Source: RH-AL1 sp964235705 (lineage in GTDB: Bacteria; Pseudomonadota; Alphaproteobacteria; Rhizobiales; Beijerinckiaceae). Taken from it: DNA of 22,448 nt. The notes below the pieces were generated by a model. That model ran no database searches. It saw nothing but the letters and a program-made list of their open reading frames with translations, and was not told the origin of the DNA. The stretch spans positions 1 to 22,448 of the forward strand of contig CAXSDP010000066.1 of NCBI GenBank assembly GCA_964235705.1, read 5' to 3'. Every line of letters begins with the position of its first letter. Position 1 is the stretch's first letter. This document shows, in pieces, positions 15,316 through 22,448 of this stretch. The position numbers and the translations under genes are program-made.

Positions 15316-16029
15316 ATGCGGATCCTCGTTTTCCAACACGTCGACGTCGAGCATCCCGGCGTGTTCCGGGAGTTCTGGGAAGAGGCCGGGCACAGCTGGG
15401 TGCCGGTCGAGCTCGACGCCGGCGAACGCATCCCAGCTTTCGACGGCTTCGACTTACTGGTCGTGATGGGCGGCCCGATGGACGTGTGGGAAGAGGAGCG
15501 GTATCCCTGGCTTCGCGCCGAGAAAGCGGCCATCCAGCACTGGGTGTCGCGGCTTGGTCGCCCCTACCTCGGGATTTGCCTCGGCCACCAGCTGCTTGCC
15601 GAAGCGCTCGGCGGCGAGGTGTCGCCGATGGCTCGACCGGAGGTCGGGTTGGCGGAGGTGGACCTGACTCCCGAAGGGCAGGTCGACCCGTTGTTGTCGA
15701 ACTTCGCCGCGCGTGTCGAAACGTTCCAGTGGCACGGGGCCGAAGTTTCCCGGCTGCCGGCAGGGGCCGCGATCCTGGCCGCCAACGCCGCTTGCCCTGT
15801 TCAGGCGTTTCGCTGCGGACGCTCGGCCTACGGGTTTCAATATCATTGCGAGATCACGGCCACGACCGTGAGCGATTGGGAGCGTATCCCCGCGTACCGG
15901 GCGAGCCTGGAGCGGGCACTCGGCATGGACGCCGCCGTTCGCCTCGGATCGAAGGTGCGGGAGCGGCTTCCGGACTTCCGCCGCGCCGCGTGGCGGTTGA
16001 ACGCGAACCTCATGACCGCTTTAGCGTGA
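15316..16029 (+). CDS. Class I glutamine amidotransferase-like protein (GuaA-type domain)
   Basis: A 237-residue stand-alone class I amidotransferase. The nucleophile is C88 in LGICLGHQLLAEALGG, the oxyanion-strand motif is MGGPMDVWEEERYPWL at 51-66, and the catalytic His and Glu are H177 and E179 in YGFQYHCEI. All triad residues are present. Proteins of this type hydrolyse glutamine or gamma-glutamyl amides, but the acceptor is not predictable. AGGA lies about 6-9 nt before the ATG. The gene is followed 55 bp later by a glutamine-synthetase-like ligase, a pairing reminiscent of gamma-glutamyl ligation and hydrolysis (PuuA/PuuD), though the fold match to PuuD is only at the class I amidotransferase level. 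Confidence 0.88.
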   Translation: MRILVFQHVDVEHPGVFREFWEEAGHSWVPVELDAGERIPAFDGFDLLVVMGGPMDVWEEERYPWLRAEKAAIQHWVSRLGRPYLGICLGHQLLAEALGGEVSPMARPEVGLAEVDLTPEGQVDPLLSNFAARVETFQWHGAEVSRLPAGAAILAANAACPVQAFRCGRSAYGFQYHCEITATTVSDWERIPAYRASLERALGMDAAVRLGSKVRERLPDFRRAAWRLNANLMTALA

Positions 16030-16084
16030 CGCGCCGTTCGGCTCGCGACGGCGACACACATCCTCAGGACCCAGGAGCAGGCAG

Positions 16085-17470
16085 ATGCTGAAGGCTGTCG
16101 ACGACCCCTCCTACGCGAAGCACGCCCCCCCGGTCGCGCTCGCGAGCCGCGAGCAGGCGGAGGCCTTCGCCGAAACGGTGAAGGCTGCGGGCTACGACTA
16201 CCTGCGCTTCGAGCTGCCCGACATGGCGGGGCTCAGCCGGGGCAAGACGATCCCGATCGACCACGTCGCCGGCTACCTGCGCAAGGGCCTGAACCTCTAC
16301 GGGGGTACGGTCGCGCTCGACACCTACTCGATCCCGGTGCGCAACTCGGGGTACAACGAGGAGATGAACTACCAGGACTGCGTGATGGTCGCGGACCTGG
16401 ACACGCTGACCCCTGTCCCGTGGGTGCCCCGGACGGGCAGGGTGATCTGTGACACCATGTGGTACGACGGAAGCCCCCAGCTGGCATCGCCCCGCCTGCT
16501 GCTCAAGAAGATGCTCTCCCTGGCCGAGTCACTCGGCTACGTCGCCAAGATGGGGCACGAGTACGAGTTCTACGTCGTCGACGCCGCCACGCGGCAGCCT
16601 ATCTTCGGCGGACAACCGATCTTCGCCACCGCGCGCACCCACCAGGTTCCGGCCATCGACGAGCTGGTCAAGGTGCTGCAGGCGCAGGGTATCGACATCA
16701 TCACCTACAACGTCGAGCACGGTCCCGGTCAGGTAGAGATCAATCATGAGGCGCTCGACGGGGTGGCGGCGTCCGACAGCGCCTTCGTGTTCAAGGGCAC
16801 TGTCAAGGAATACCTCGCCAAGCAAGGCCTGCTCGCGACGTTCATGACCAAGCCCTACAAGGGCCTGTCGGGAAGCTGCTCGCACTTCCACATCTCGCTG
16901 CTCGATAAGGCGTCGGGCTCGAACGCCTTCTTCGACGAAGGAGAACCTGACGGCATGTCGGGACTCTTCAGAAGCTTCATCCAGGGCGTCCTCGATCACG
17001 CCCGCGCCTCCATGGCGATCTGGAGCCCGACTCCGAACTGCTACCGCAGGATCCGCCCGCGAACCTACGCGCCATCCAACATTTCCTGGGGCATCCAGGA
17101 CCGGTCGGCCAGCGTGCGGGTGAAGGCGAGCCGTGATCAGTCGACCCATATGGAGGTCCGCGTTCCCGCGGCGCTGTCCAATCCCTATCTGGTCGCCGCA
17201 GTGACCATCGGAGCCGGCCTGCTCGGCGTCATGCAACAGCGCGAGCTGATCCCGGCCGGCTCCGGCCCCAAGGAGGATGACGACCGCTACCCCAAGCTTC
17301 CAACCGAGATCGGCGATGCGCTGGACGCCTTCGAGGCCGACATGGCACTGCGGGAGATGCTCGGTGAGGAGTTCGTCAAGGTTTACCTCGCGATGAAGCG
17401 CCAGGAGTCGGCGCGCCTGCGCGACGAGATCCCACTTGCCGAAACGAACGAGTATTTTGAGCTTTACTGA
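16085..17470 (+). CDS. Glutamine-synthetase-family ligase (possible gamma-glutamyl-amine synthetase)
   Basis: A 461-residue member of the glutamine synthetase family. Metal and substrate residues are recognisable in order: E159-Y-E161 in GHEYEFYVVD, E211 and E218 in VEHGPGQVEI, the H267-F-H269 pair in GSCSHFHISL, YAPSNISWGIQDRSASVRV near 328-346, and E357-x-R359 in HMEVRVP. The N-terminal beta-grasp region (YLRFELPDMAGLSRGKTIPI) is of the GlnA-like type seen in PuuA, GlnT and FluG-like enzymes rather than in housekeeping GlnA. It should use ATP and glutamate with ammonia or an amine, which cannot be chosen from sequence. GGAG lies about 9 nt before the ATG. It overlaps no neighbour; the amidase follows after 37 bp. 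Confidence 0.88.
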   Translation: MLKAVDDPSYAKHAPPVALASREQAEAFAETVKAAGYDYLRFELPDMAGLSRGKTIPIDHVAGYLRKGLNLYGGTVALDTYSIPVRNSGYNEEMNYQDCVMVADLDTLTPVPWVPRTGRVICDTMWYDGSPQLASPRLLLKKMLSLAESLGYVAKMGHEYEFYVVDAATRQPIFGGQPIFATARTHQVPAIDELVKVLQAQGIDIITYNVEHGPGQVEINHEALDGVAASDSAFVFKGTVKEYLAKQGLLATFMTKPYKGLSGSCSHFHISLLDKASGSNAFFDEGEPDGMSGLFRSFIQGVLDHARASMAIWSPTPNCYRRIRPRTYAPSNISWGIQDRSASVRVKASRDQSTHMEVRVPAALSNPYLVAAVTIGAGLLGVMQQRELIPAGSGPKEDDDRYPKLPTEIGDALDAFEADMALREMLGEEFVKVYLAMKRQESARLRDEIPLAETNEYFELY

Positions 17471-17507
17471 CGTCGACGATGGCGGACCACCGAAGCGGGA
17501 GCGAGGC

Positions 17508-18947
17508 GTGAGCACGGCCGCCTCTGCCTTTCCCGCGAATCCAGACGATATCGCCTACCTCGGCGTCGCTGAGTTGACAGACGCTTTCAAGCGTCGTGCG
17601 CTCTCGCCCGTCGCGGTCGCCGACGCGCTTATCGAGCGCATCGGATGCCTGGACCCGCGCGTGAACGCGATCGTGCACGTTGATCCCGGCTACACCCGCC
17701 TCATGGCCCGGGCATCGGAAGCGCGCTACGCGGTCGGGTCGCCCTTGTCGCCGCTCGACGGCGTGCCGCTCACCGTCAAGGACCTGTCGCGCGTGGCCGG
17801 GATGCCGTTCCGCCGCGGCTGCGCCGCGATGGACCCCGACCGTCTGGCGACGGAGGACACGCCCTGTGTTGCCCGGCTGCGCGAGGCCGGCGCCGTGTTC
17901 ATCGCCAAAACCGCCACGCCGGACGCGGGCTGCAAGGTGGTGACGCGGAGCACGGTGCACGGCGTCACCGCGAACCCATACGACCTCGGCCGCACGCCGG
18001 GCGGCTCCTCGGGCGGTGCCGCGGCCGCGCTCGCCCTGGGTTTCGGACCGCTCGCGGTCGGCAGCGATGGGGCCGGATCGCTGCGCATCCCGGCTTGCTC
18101 GACCAACACCTTTGCCTTGAAGCCCGGCTTCGGCCGGATACCGACGCTGCCGCACGGGGCCGACATGCCGCTGTCCGTGGTCGGTCCCATGGCCCGAACG
18201 GTCGGCGACGCCGCCGCCATGCTCGCCGTCATGTGCCGGCTGGACCCGCGCGACCCTTACGCGTGGCCCGTCCCCTTCGCCATGCCAGCCGATCTCGCGG
18301 ATCCCGACCTGTTGGGCTTGCGCGTCGCGGTCTCACCCCGCCTGGGATGTTCGGCGCCGCTCGTCGATGCCGAGGTCGATGGTCTCGTGACCGAGGCGGC
18401 GCCCCTGCTCGCCGGTGCGGGGGCGTCCGTCGAGGCCGCCGATCCGGTTTGGCCGGCAGACCCCCTGATGCCATTCCAGATCCTCTGGGAAGCGGCCTGC
18501 GCGGACACCGTCAACCAGTTCCCCTTGGAGCGGCAGGCGCTACTCGATCCGCTCATCCTCAGCCTCGCCCGTCGGGCGCGAACGCGGGGCGCGACGGATA
18601 TCTACGCCGCCATCGACCAGCGCATTCAGATCACGGTCGCTGCCAAGGCATTCTTCAACCGCTTCGACCTGCTGGTCGGTCCCGTGATGCCGGTGCCGCC
18701 CTACGCGATCGACCGCGACGTCCCCGAAGGCTTTGGCGAGGAGGACTGGTCGTGGTGCCCCTACACCTACCCTTGGAATATGACGGGCCAACCCGCTGCC
18801 TCGGTCCCGATCGGTTTCACCCGCGCCGGCCTGCCGGTCGGCGTGCAGATCGTCGGCCGGTTCGGCGGTGAGGCTGACGTGTTGCGCGCCGCCGCCGCGA
18901 TCGAAGTTCGGCGACCGCTTCATCGCCGCCGTCCGGCACTGCCGTGA
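17508..18947 (+). CDS. Amidase-signature family hydrolase
   Basis: A 479-residue amidase. The Ser-cisSer-Lys catalytic set is complete: K91 in PLTVKDLSRVAG, S167 in TPGGSSGGAAAA and nucleophile S191 in SDGAGSLRIPA. The frame is open from 17436, but that start lies within the glutamine-synthetase-like gene. GTG 17508, with GGGAG 6 nt upstream, is better placed and gives the usual N-terminus ending in YLGVAELTDAFKRRALSPVA. Family members hydrolyse carboxylic amides, aryl amides, carbamoyl groups or cyclic lactam dimers such as the NylA substrate; the specificity is not readable. It lies between the gamma-glutamyl-ligase-like gene and an FMN protein in one direction. Confidence 0.9.
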   Translation: MSTAASAFPANPDDIAYLGVAELTDAFKRRALSPVAVADALIERIGCLDPRVNAIVHVDPGYTRLMARASEARYAVGSPLSPLDGVPLTVKDLSRVAGMPFRRGCAAMDPDRLATEDTPCVARLREAGAVFIAKTATPDAGCKVVTRSTVHGVTANPYDLGRTPGGSSGGAAAALALGFGPLAVGSDGAGSLRIPACSTNTFALKPGFGRIPTLPHGADMPLSVVGPMARTVGDAAAMLAVMCRLDPRDPYAWPVPFAMPADLADPDLLGLRVAVSPRLGCSAPLVDAEVDGLVTEAAPLLAGAGASVEAADPVWPADPLMPFQILWEAACADTVNQFPLERQALLDPLILSLARRARTRGATDIYAAIDQRIQITVAAKAFFNRFDLLVGPVMPVPPYAIDRDVPEGFGEEDWSWCPYTYPWNMTGQPAASVPIGFTRAGLPVGVQIVGRFGGEADVLRAAAAIEVRRPLHRRRPALP

Positions 18948-19067
18948 CCATGGGCAATGGACCTCTCGATCATCGCAAAATGGGTCCTGTCGTGTGGCGG
19001 TGGCTCATTATGTCGCTGTTCCTCGGCGCGCCACGCGTCACGGGCTCACTCTCGCAGGACCTCAACG

Positions 19068-19730
19068 ATGACTGATCCCACTACCGGGCCGCCCAGCGAC
19101 AAGACCCGCCTACGTCGCTACAACTGGCTGGCCAAATACGACCGCGACACGATAAACGCGGTGCTCGATGCCGGCATCGTGTGCCAAGTGGGCTACGTCA
19201 TAGACGGCATGCCCTACGTGACGCCAACCAATCACTGGCGCATCGACGATTATCTCTACTGGCACGGCTCTTCGGCGAGTCGCATGCTGAAAGCTCAGCA
19301 GAAGGGTATCCCGGTGTGCTTCACCGTCACCCATCTGGACGGCATCGTGTTCTCGCGTGCCGCCTTCAACCACAACGTGAAGTTCCGATCGGTGATGGCA
19401 TTTGGCGAGGCCGAGTTCTGCGATGAGGAGGTCAAGCGCTACGCCATGCAGGTGTTCACTGACCGCATGGCGCCAGGCCTGTGGGACTACGCCAGGGTGC
19501 CGACGGAGCAGGAGTGGAAGGCCACCAAGGTGATCCGGATGAAACTCGACGAGGTGTCGGCCAAGGTCAGCGACGACCTGCCCCAGGAGGAGTCGGAGGA
19601 TTACGCGTCCGACCGCTGGGCCGGCTCGGTGCCGCTGCGGCTCGTCCAGCTTCCCCCCGTCGCCGACCCGAAGCTCGCGGTCGGCATCGAGATGCCGGAC
19701 TTCGTCAAGGCCTTCCGATACGGCGCTTGA
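19068..19730 (+). CDS. Pyridoxamine 5'-phosphate oxidase-family (FMN split-barrel) protein
   Basis: A 220-residue protein with a split-barrel flavin domain. Recognisable pieces are LAKYDRDTINAVLDAGIVCQ, VGYVIDGMPYVTPTNHWRID, LYWHGSSASRML, GIPVCFTVTHLDGIVFSRAA and FNHNVKFRSVMAFGEAEF. This order matches the Pyridox_ox_2 group of flavin-nucleotide-binding proteins, not true PdxH. The frame is open from 18957, but ATG 19068, preceded by AGGA about 9 nt upstream, begins the family-like sequence MTDPTTGPPSDKTRLRRYNW. These proteins bind FMN or similar cofactors; the reaction is unknown. It follows the amidase by 120 bp and precedes the serine hydrolase by 159 bp. Confidence 0.85.
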   Translation: MTDPTTGPPSDKTRLRRYNWLAKYDRDTINAVLDAGIVCQVGYVIDGMPYVTPTNHWRIDDYLYWHGSSASRMLKAQQKGIPVCFTVTHLDGIVFSRAAFNHNVKFRSVMAFGEAEFCDEEVKRYAMQVFTDRMAPGLWDYARVPTEQEWKATKVIRMKLDEVSAKVSDDLPQEESEDYASDRWAGSVPLRLVQLPPVADPKLAVGIEMPDFVKAFRYGA

Positions 19731-19889
19731 GCGAGGCGGCTGCAGTCTCACGCAATTTGCAAGACGCGCTGTAGCAACAGATCAAATTCTCACAGTCGAT
19801 CAACGTCGAGCGCAATGAAACTCGCCGTCTGACCCGCTAACCCGCTCCAACAGATTGACCTGCCTCCTCAACACCTTCCCGGAGCCGAC

Positions 19890-20986
19890 ATGATCCATTG
19901 GGTTGAAGACACTGCTGGGTTCGACGCCGGTCGCCTGAGCGAAGCCATAGCCTTCCACCGGGCTCACGAGACGACGTGGCCGACGACGATGTTTCTCCCG
20001 GACGGGCGCTACATCGGCACGGCGTCGATCGGCGATCGGCCGGAGCACGCCGCCGTGATCGGCCCGGTGCGCCCGCGCGGCGGCCCCAACGGCCTCATCC
20101 TGCGCGGCGGCCGCCTCGTGGCGGAATGGGGCGACACGCGCCGCGCCGATATGACCTTCTCCATCTCGAAGAGCTACCTGGCGCTGCTGACCGGGCTGGC
20201 GCTCGGTGACGGGCTGATCCCTTCGCTCGACGATCGCGTGGGCGGGAGCGTACCGGGGCCGTGGTTCGCGGACCCGCACAATGCAACCATCACCTGGCGC
20301 CACCTCCTCCAACTCGCCAGCGAGTGGGGGGCACGCTTTGGGGCAAGCCGGACTCGGTCGACCACAACAGGGTCGTGGGCGGCCACGACCAGCCCAACGC
20401 CGGCATCGGTACATCGAGAGATCTGGACCTTCCCGGCGAGTACTTCGAGTACAACGATGTGCGGGTGAACCTGCTCGCCGCCTGCCTCACGCGGCGCTTC
20501 GCCCGCCCGTTGCCGGACGTGCTGCGCGAGCGGGTCATGGACCCGATCGGGGCGTCGCAGGATTGGGAGTGGCATGGCTACGAGGGGTCCGACGTCGATT
20601 GCGACGGCGTGGCCGTTCGCTCCGTGTCCGGCGGTGGCCATTGGGGCGGGGGCATGTTCATCGGCAGCCGCGACCACGCGCGGGTAGGGCAGCTGGTACT
20701 CCGCGACGGGATGTGGAACGGCCGGCGCATCCTGCCGGAAGGCTGGGTGCGGCTGATGCTGTCGCCCTCGCGTCTCAACCCGCAGTACGGGATGCTGTGG
20801 TGGTTGAACGGCGGCGTGCCGCCGCGCTACCCCGGCGCGCCGTCCGACAGCGTTTTCGCGATGGGCGCCGGCAGCAGCCTCCTTTGGCTCGCCCCTAGCC
20901 TCGACCTCGTGGCGGTGATCCGCTGGATCGACGGGGCGTCGGCCGATGGATTGCTGCGCACGATCACGGCCGCGATGCTGACGTGA
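19890..20986 (+). pseudogene. Serine hydrolase (beta-lactamase/NylB-like), frameshifted
   Basis: The first frame (ATG 19890, GGAG 6 nt upstream) carries TFSISKSYLALLTGLALGDG, where S91 and K94 form the S-x-x-K motif of class C beta-lactamase-fold hydrolases. It continues to ITWRHLLQLASEWG, then breaks. The second frame continues TLWGKPDSVDHNRVVGGHDQ, GEYFEYNDVRVNLLAACL with the Y-x-N-type motif, and GWVRLMLSPS to TGA at 20984-20986. The six-G run at 20326-20331 needs a seventh G to restore one frame, giving 365 residues and the family string SEWGGTLWGKPD. Relatives include 6-aminohexanoate-dimer hydrolase and D-alanyl peptidases or esterases. No signal peptide is visible, so it is cytoplasmic. 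It may be intact if the run was mis-sequenced. Confidence 0.85.
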
Positions 20987-21030
20987 CCAAGCCGAAGCAT
21001 TCGAAAACGACCCTCATTCGGACAAGCTGC

Positions 21031-22448
21031 ATGGATCGACGTGACTTCATCGCCGGCAGCGGCGCCGCCGCGGCGGCGGCCTTCGCGGCCCCGCGCGTCG
21101 CGCGGGCCGCCTCAACCAAGGTGCTGCGCTTCATCCCGCAGGCGGACCTCTCGGTGCTCGATCCGGTCTGGAACACCGCCTACGTCACCCGAAACCACAG
21201 TCTGATGGTGTTCGACACCCTGTTCGGCCTGGACGGTACCTACCAGCCGCAACCGCAGATGGTGCAGGGCTTCACCACCAGCTCGGACGGCAAGGAATGG
21301 ACGCTCACGCTGCGCGACGGGTTGCGCTTCCACGACAACACGCCGGTGCTGGCACGCGACTGCGTGGCCAGTATCACGCGCTGGGGCAAGCGCGACGCCT
21401 TCGGGCAGGGCCTGGCCGCCGCCATCGACGAGCTGTCGGCGCCCAACGACAAGACCATCCGTTTCCGCCTGAAGCGGCCGTTCCCGCTGCTGCCGGACGC
21501 GCTCGGCAAAGCCGGGGTATGCGTCTGCGCGATCATGCCGGAGCGGCTCGCCAAGACCGACCCGTTCACCCAAGTCACCGAGATGGTGGGCAGCGGACCG
21601 TACCGCTTCCTCGCCGCCGAGCGCGTGCCCGGCGCCAGGGTCGCCTACGAGCGCTTCACCGGCTACGTCCCGCGCCCCGGCAGCACGCCGAGCCTGACTG
21701 CCGGGCCGAAGGTCGCCAAATTCGACCGGGTCGAATGGCTCACCATCCCCGACGCCGCCACCGCGCTCGGCGCGCTGCAGACCGGCGAGGCGGACTGGTG
21801 GGAGCAGCCCTCCTTCGACCTGCTGCCGGTGGTGCAGGGCGACGGCAAGCTGCGCGTGGCCGAGATCGACCCGACCGGCAACATGCCCCTGCTTCGCTTC
21901 AACCACCTGTACCCGCCCTTCGACAACCCGGCGATCCGCCGCGCGCTGCTCGGCGCGGTGAACCAAAGCGAGGTCATGACTGCGGTGGCCGGCACCGACA
22001 CCAAGTTGTGGAACGACAAGATCGGCTTCTTCCCGCCGGGCTCCCCGCTCGCCAGCGACGCCGGCATGGCAGCGCTGACCAGCCCGCGCGACGTGGCCAA
22101 GGCCAAGGCCGACATCGTCGCCGCCGGCTACAAGGGCGAGCCGGTGGTGGCCATGGTGTCGACCGATTTTGCCACACTGAATGCGACAGGGCTGGTCTGC
22201 ATCGACATGCTGAAACGCTGCGGCCTCAACGTCGACGTGGTAGAGACGGATTGGGCTTCGGTGGTGCAGCGGCGCGCCAACCGCAACGCCCCGAACAAGG
22301 GCGGGTGGAGCGTCTTCTTCACGAGCTTCTCCGGTCTCGACGAGTACACGCCCGCCGGTCACCTGCCGCTGCGCGGCAACGGCGCCAACGCCTGGTTCGG
22401 CTGGCCCACGGCACCGAAGCTGGAGGAGCTGCGAAACGCCTGGTTCGC
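21031..22448 (+). CDS. ABC solute-binding protein, family 5 (peptide/opine type), partial
   Basis: The last 1418 bases encode an open frame of at least 472 residues that leaves the window without a stop. A twin-arginine signal (MDRRDFIAGSG) with an Ala-rich hydrophobic segment is followed by the family 5 layout: LRFIPQADLSVLDPVWNTAY, HSLMVFDTLFGLDGTYQPQP, LRDGLRFHDNTPVLARDCVA and EMVGSGPYRFLAAERVPGA. Family 5 proteins bind oligopeptides, dipeptides, nickel or opines in the periplasm. ATG 21031 lies 44 bp after the serine-hydrolase stop. A GTG at 20983 overlapping that stop is an alternative start that adds 16 residues. A second permease/ATPase set is expected to the right of the window. Confidence 0.92.
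   Translation, partial: MDRRDFIAGSGAAAAAAFAAPRVARAASTKVLRFIPQADLSVLDPVWNTAYVTRNHSLMVFDTLFGLDGTYQPQPQMVQGFTTSSDGKEWTLTLRDGLRFHDNTPVLARDCVASITRWGKRDAFGQGLAAAIDELSAPNDKTIRFRLKRPFPLLPDALGKAGVCVCAIMPERLAKTDPFTQVTEMVGSGPYRFLAAERVPGARVAYERFTGYVPRPGSTPSLTAGPKVAKFDRVEWLTIPDAATALGALQTGEADWWEQPSFDLLPVVQGDGKLRVAEIDPTGNMPLLRFNHLYPPFDNPAIRRALLGAVNQSEVMTAVAGTDTKLWNDKIGFFPPGSPLASDAGMAALTSPRDVAKAKADIVAAGYKGEPVVAMVSTDFATLNATGLVCIDMLKRCGLNVDVVETDWASVVQRRANRNAPNKGGWSVFFTSFSGLDEYTPAGHLPLRGNGANAWFGWPTAPKLEELRNAWF

Noticed and set aside
21112..22362. A 416-codon minus-strand open frame
   Set aside because: It is antisense to the family 5 binding protein, whose plus-strand frame shows clear conserved motifs.

Overview
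The window is high-GC DNA (about two thirds G+C by eye) with dense genes, short Shine-Dalgarno sites and many alphaproteobacterial protein types. These include paired MocR/PdxR regulators, a GlpSTPQV-like ABC transporter with two different ATPases, a XapX protein and a CynX-type MFS transporter. I read it as a chromosomal or large-plasmid accessory region of an alphaproteobacterium, probably Hyphomicrobiales (Methylobacterium/Bradyrhizobium-like). The genus is a guess. I see no tRNA, rRNA, CRISPR array or intact insertion sequence.

Left part (1-3145). The first 640 bases hold gene remnants: the C-terminal end of a LysR regulator on the minus strand, fused at about 495-505 to a plus-strand scrap of an AAA+ ATPase. 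A MocR-family regulator (minus) and an EamA/DMT exporter (plus) follow as a divergent pair, with repeated GGACC-type motifs between them.

Middle part (3285-7624). A minus-strand group encodes WrbA-type NAD(P)H:quinone oxidoreductase, a tiny XapX membrane protein (TTG start), glutathionyl-hydroquinone reductase and an MFS transporter broken by one extra base. A LysR regulator runs divergently from wrbA and is also broken by one extra base. The group looks like a quinone/electrophile-reduction module. AT-rich overlapping palindromes sit between LysR and wrbA.

Right part (7639-22448). A second MocR regulator faces a long co-directional run: Tat-exported solute-binding protein, two permeases, two ATPases, class I glutamine amidotransferase, glutamine-synthetase-like ligase, amidase-signature hydrolase, FMN split-barrel protein, serine hydrolase of the beta-lactamase/NylB fold (frameshifted) and a family 5 solute-binding protein cut by the window end. 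MocR proteins usually sense amines or amino acids through PLP. A coherent inference is therefore import and gamma-glutamylation/amide hydrolysis of an amine or amide compound, with the substrate unknown.

Most notable are a possible alternative-pairing leader RNA before the first transporter gene, and an ATPase pair whose motif defects are complementary, predicting one working and one degenerate nucleotide site. Three genes (MFS, LysR, serine hydrolase) are each broken by a single-base length change in a G/C homopolymer. This points to sequencing error or a shared decay mode and should be settled before calling them pseudogenes.
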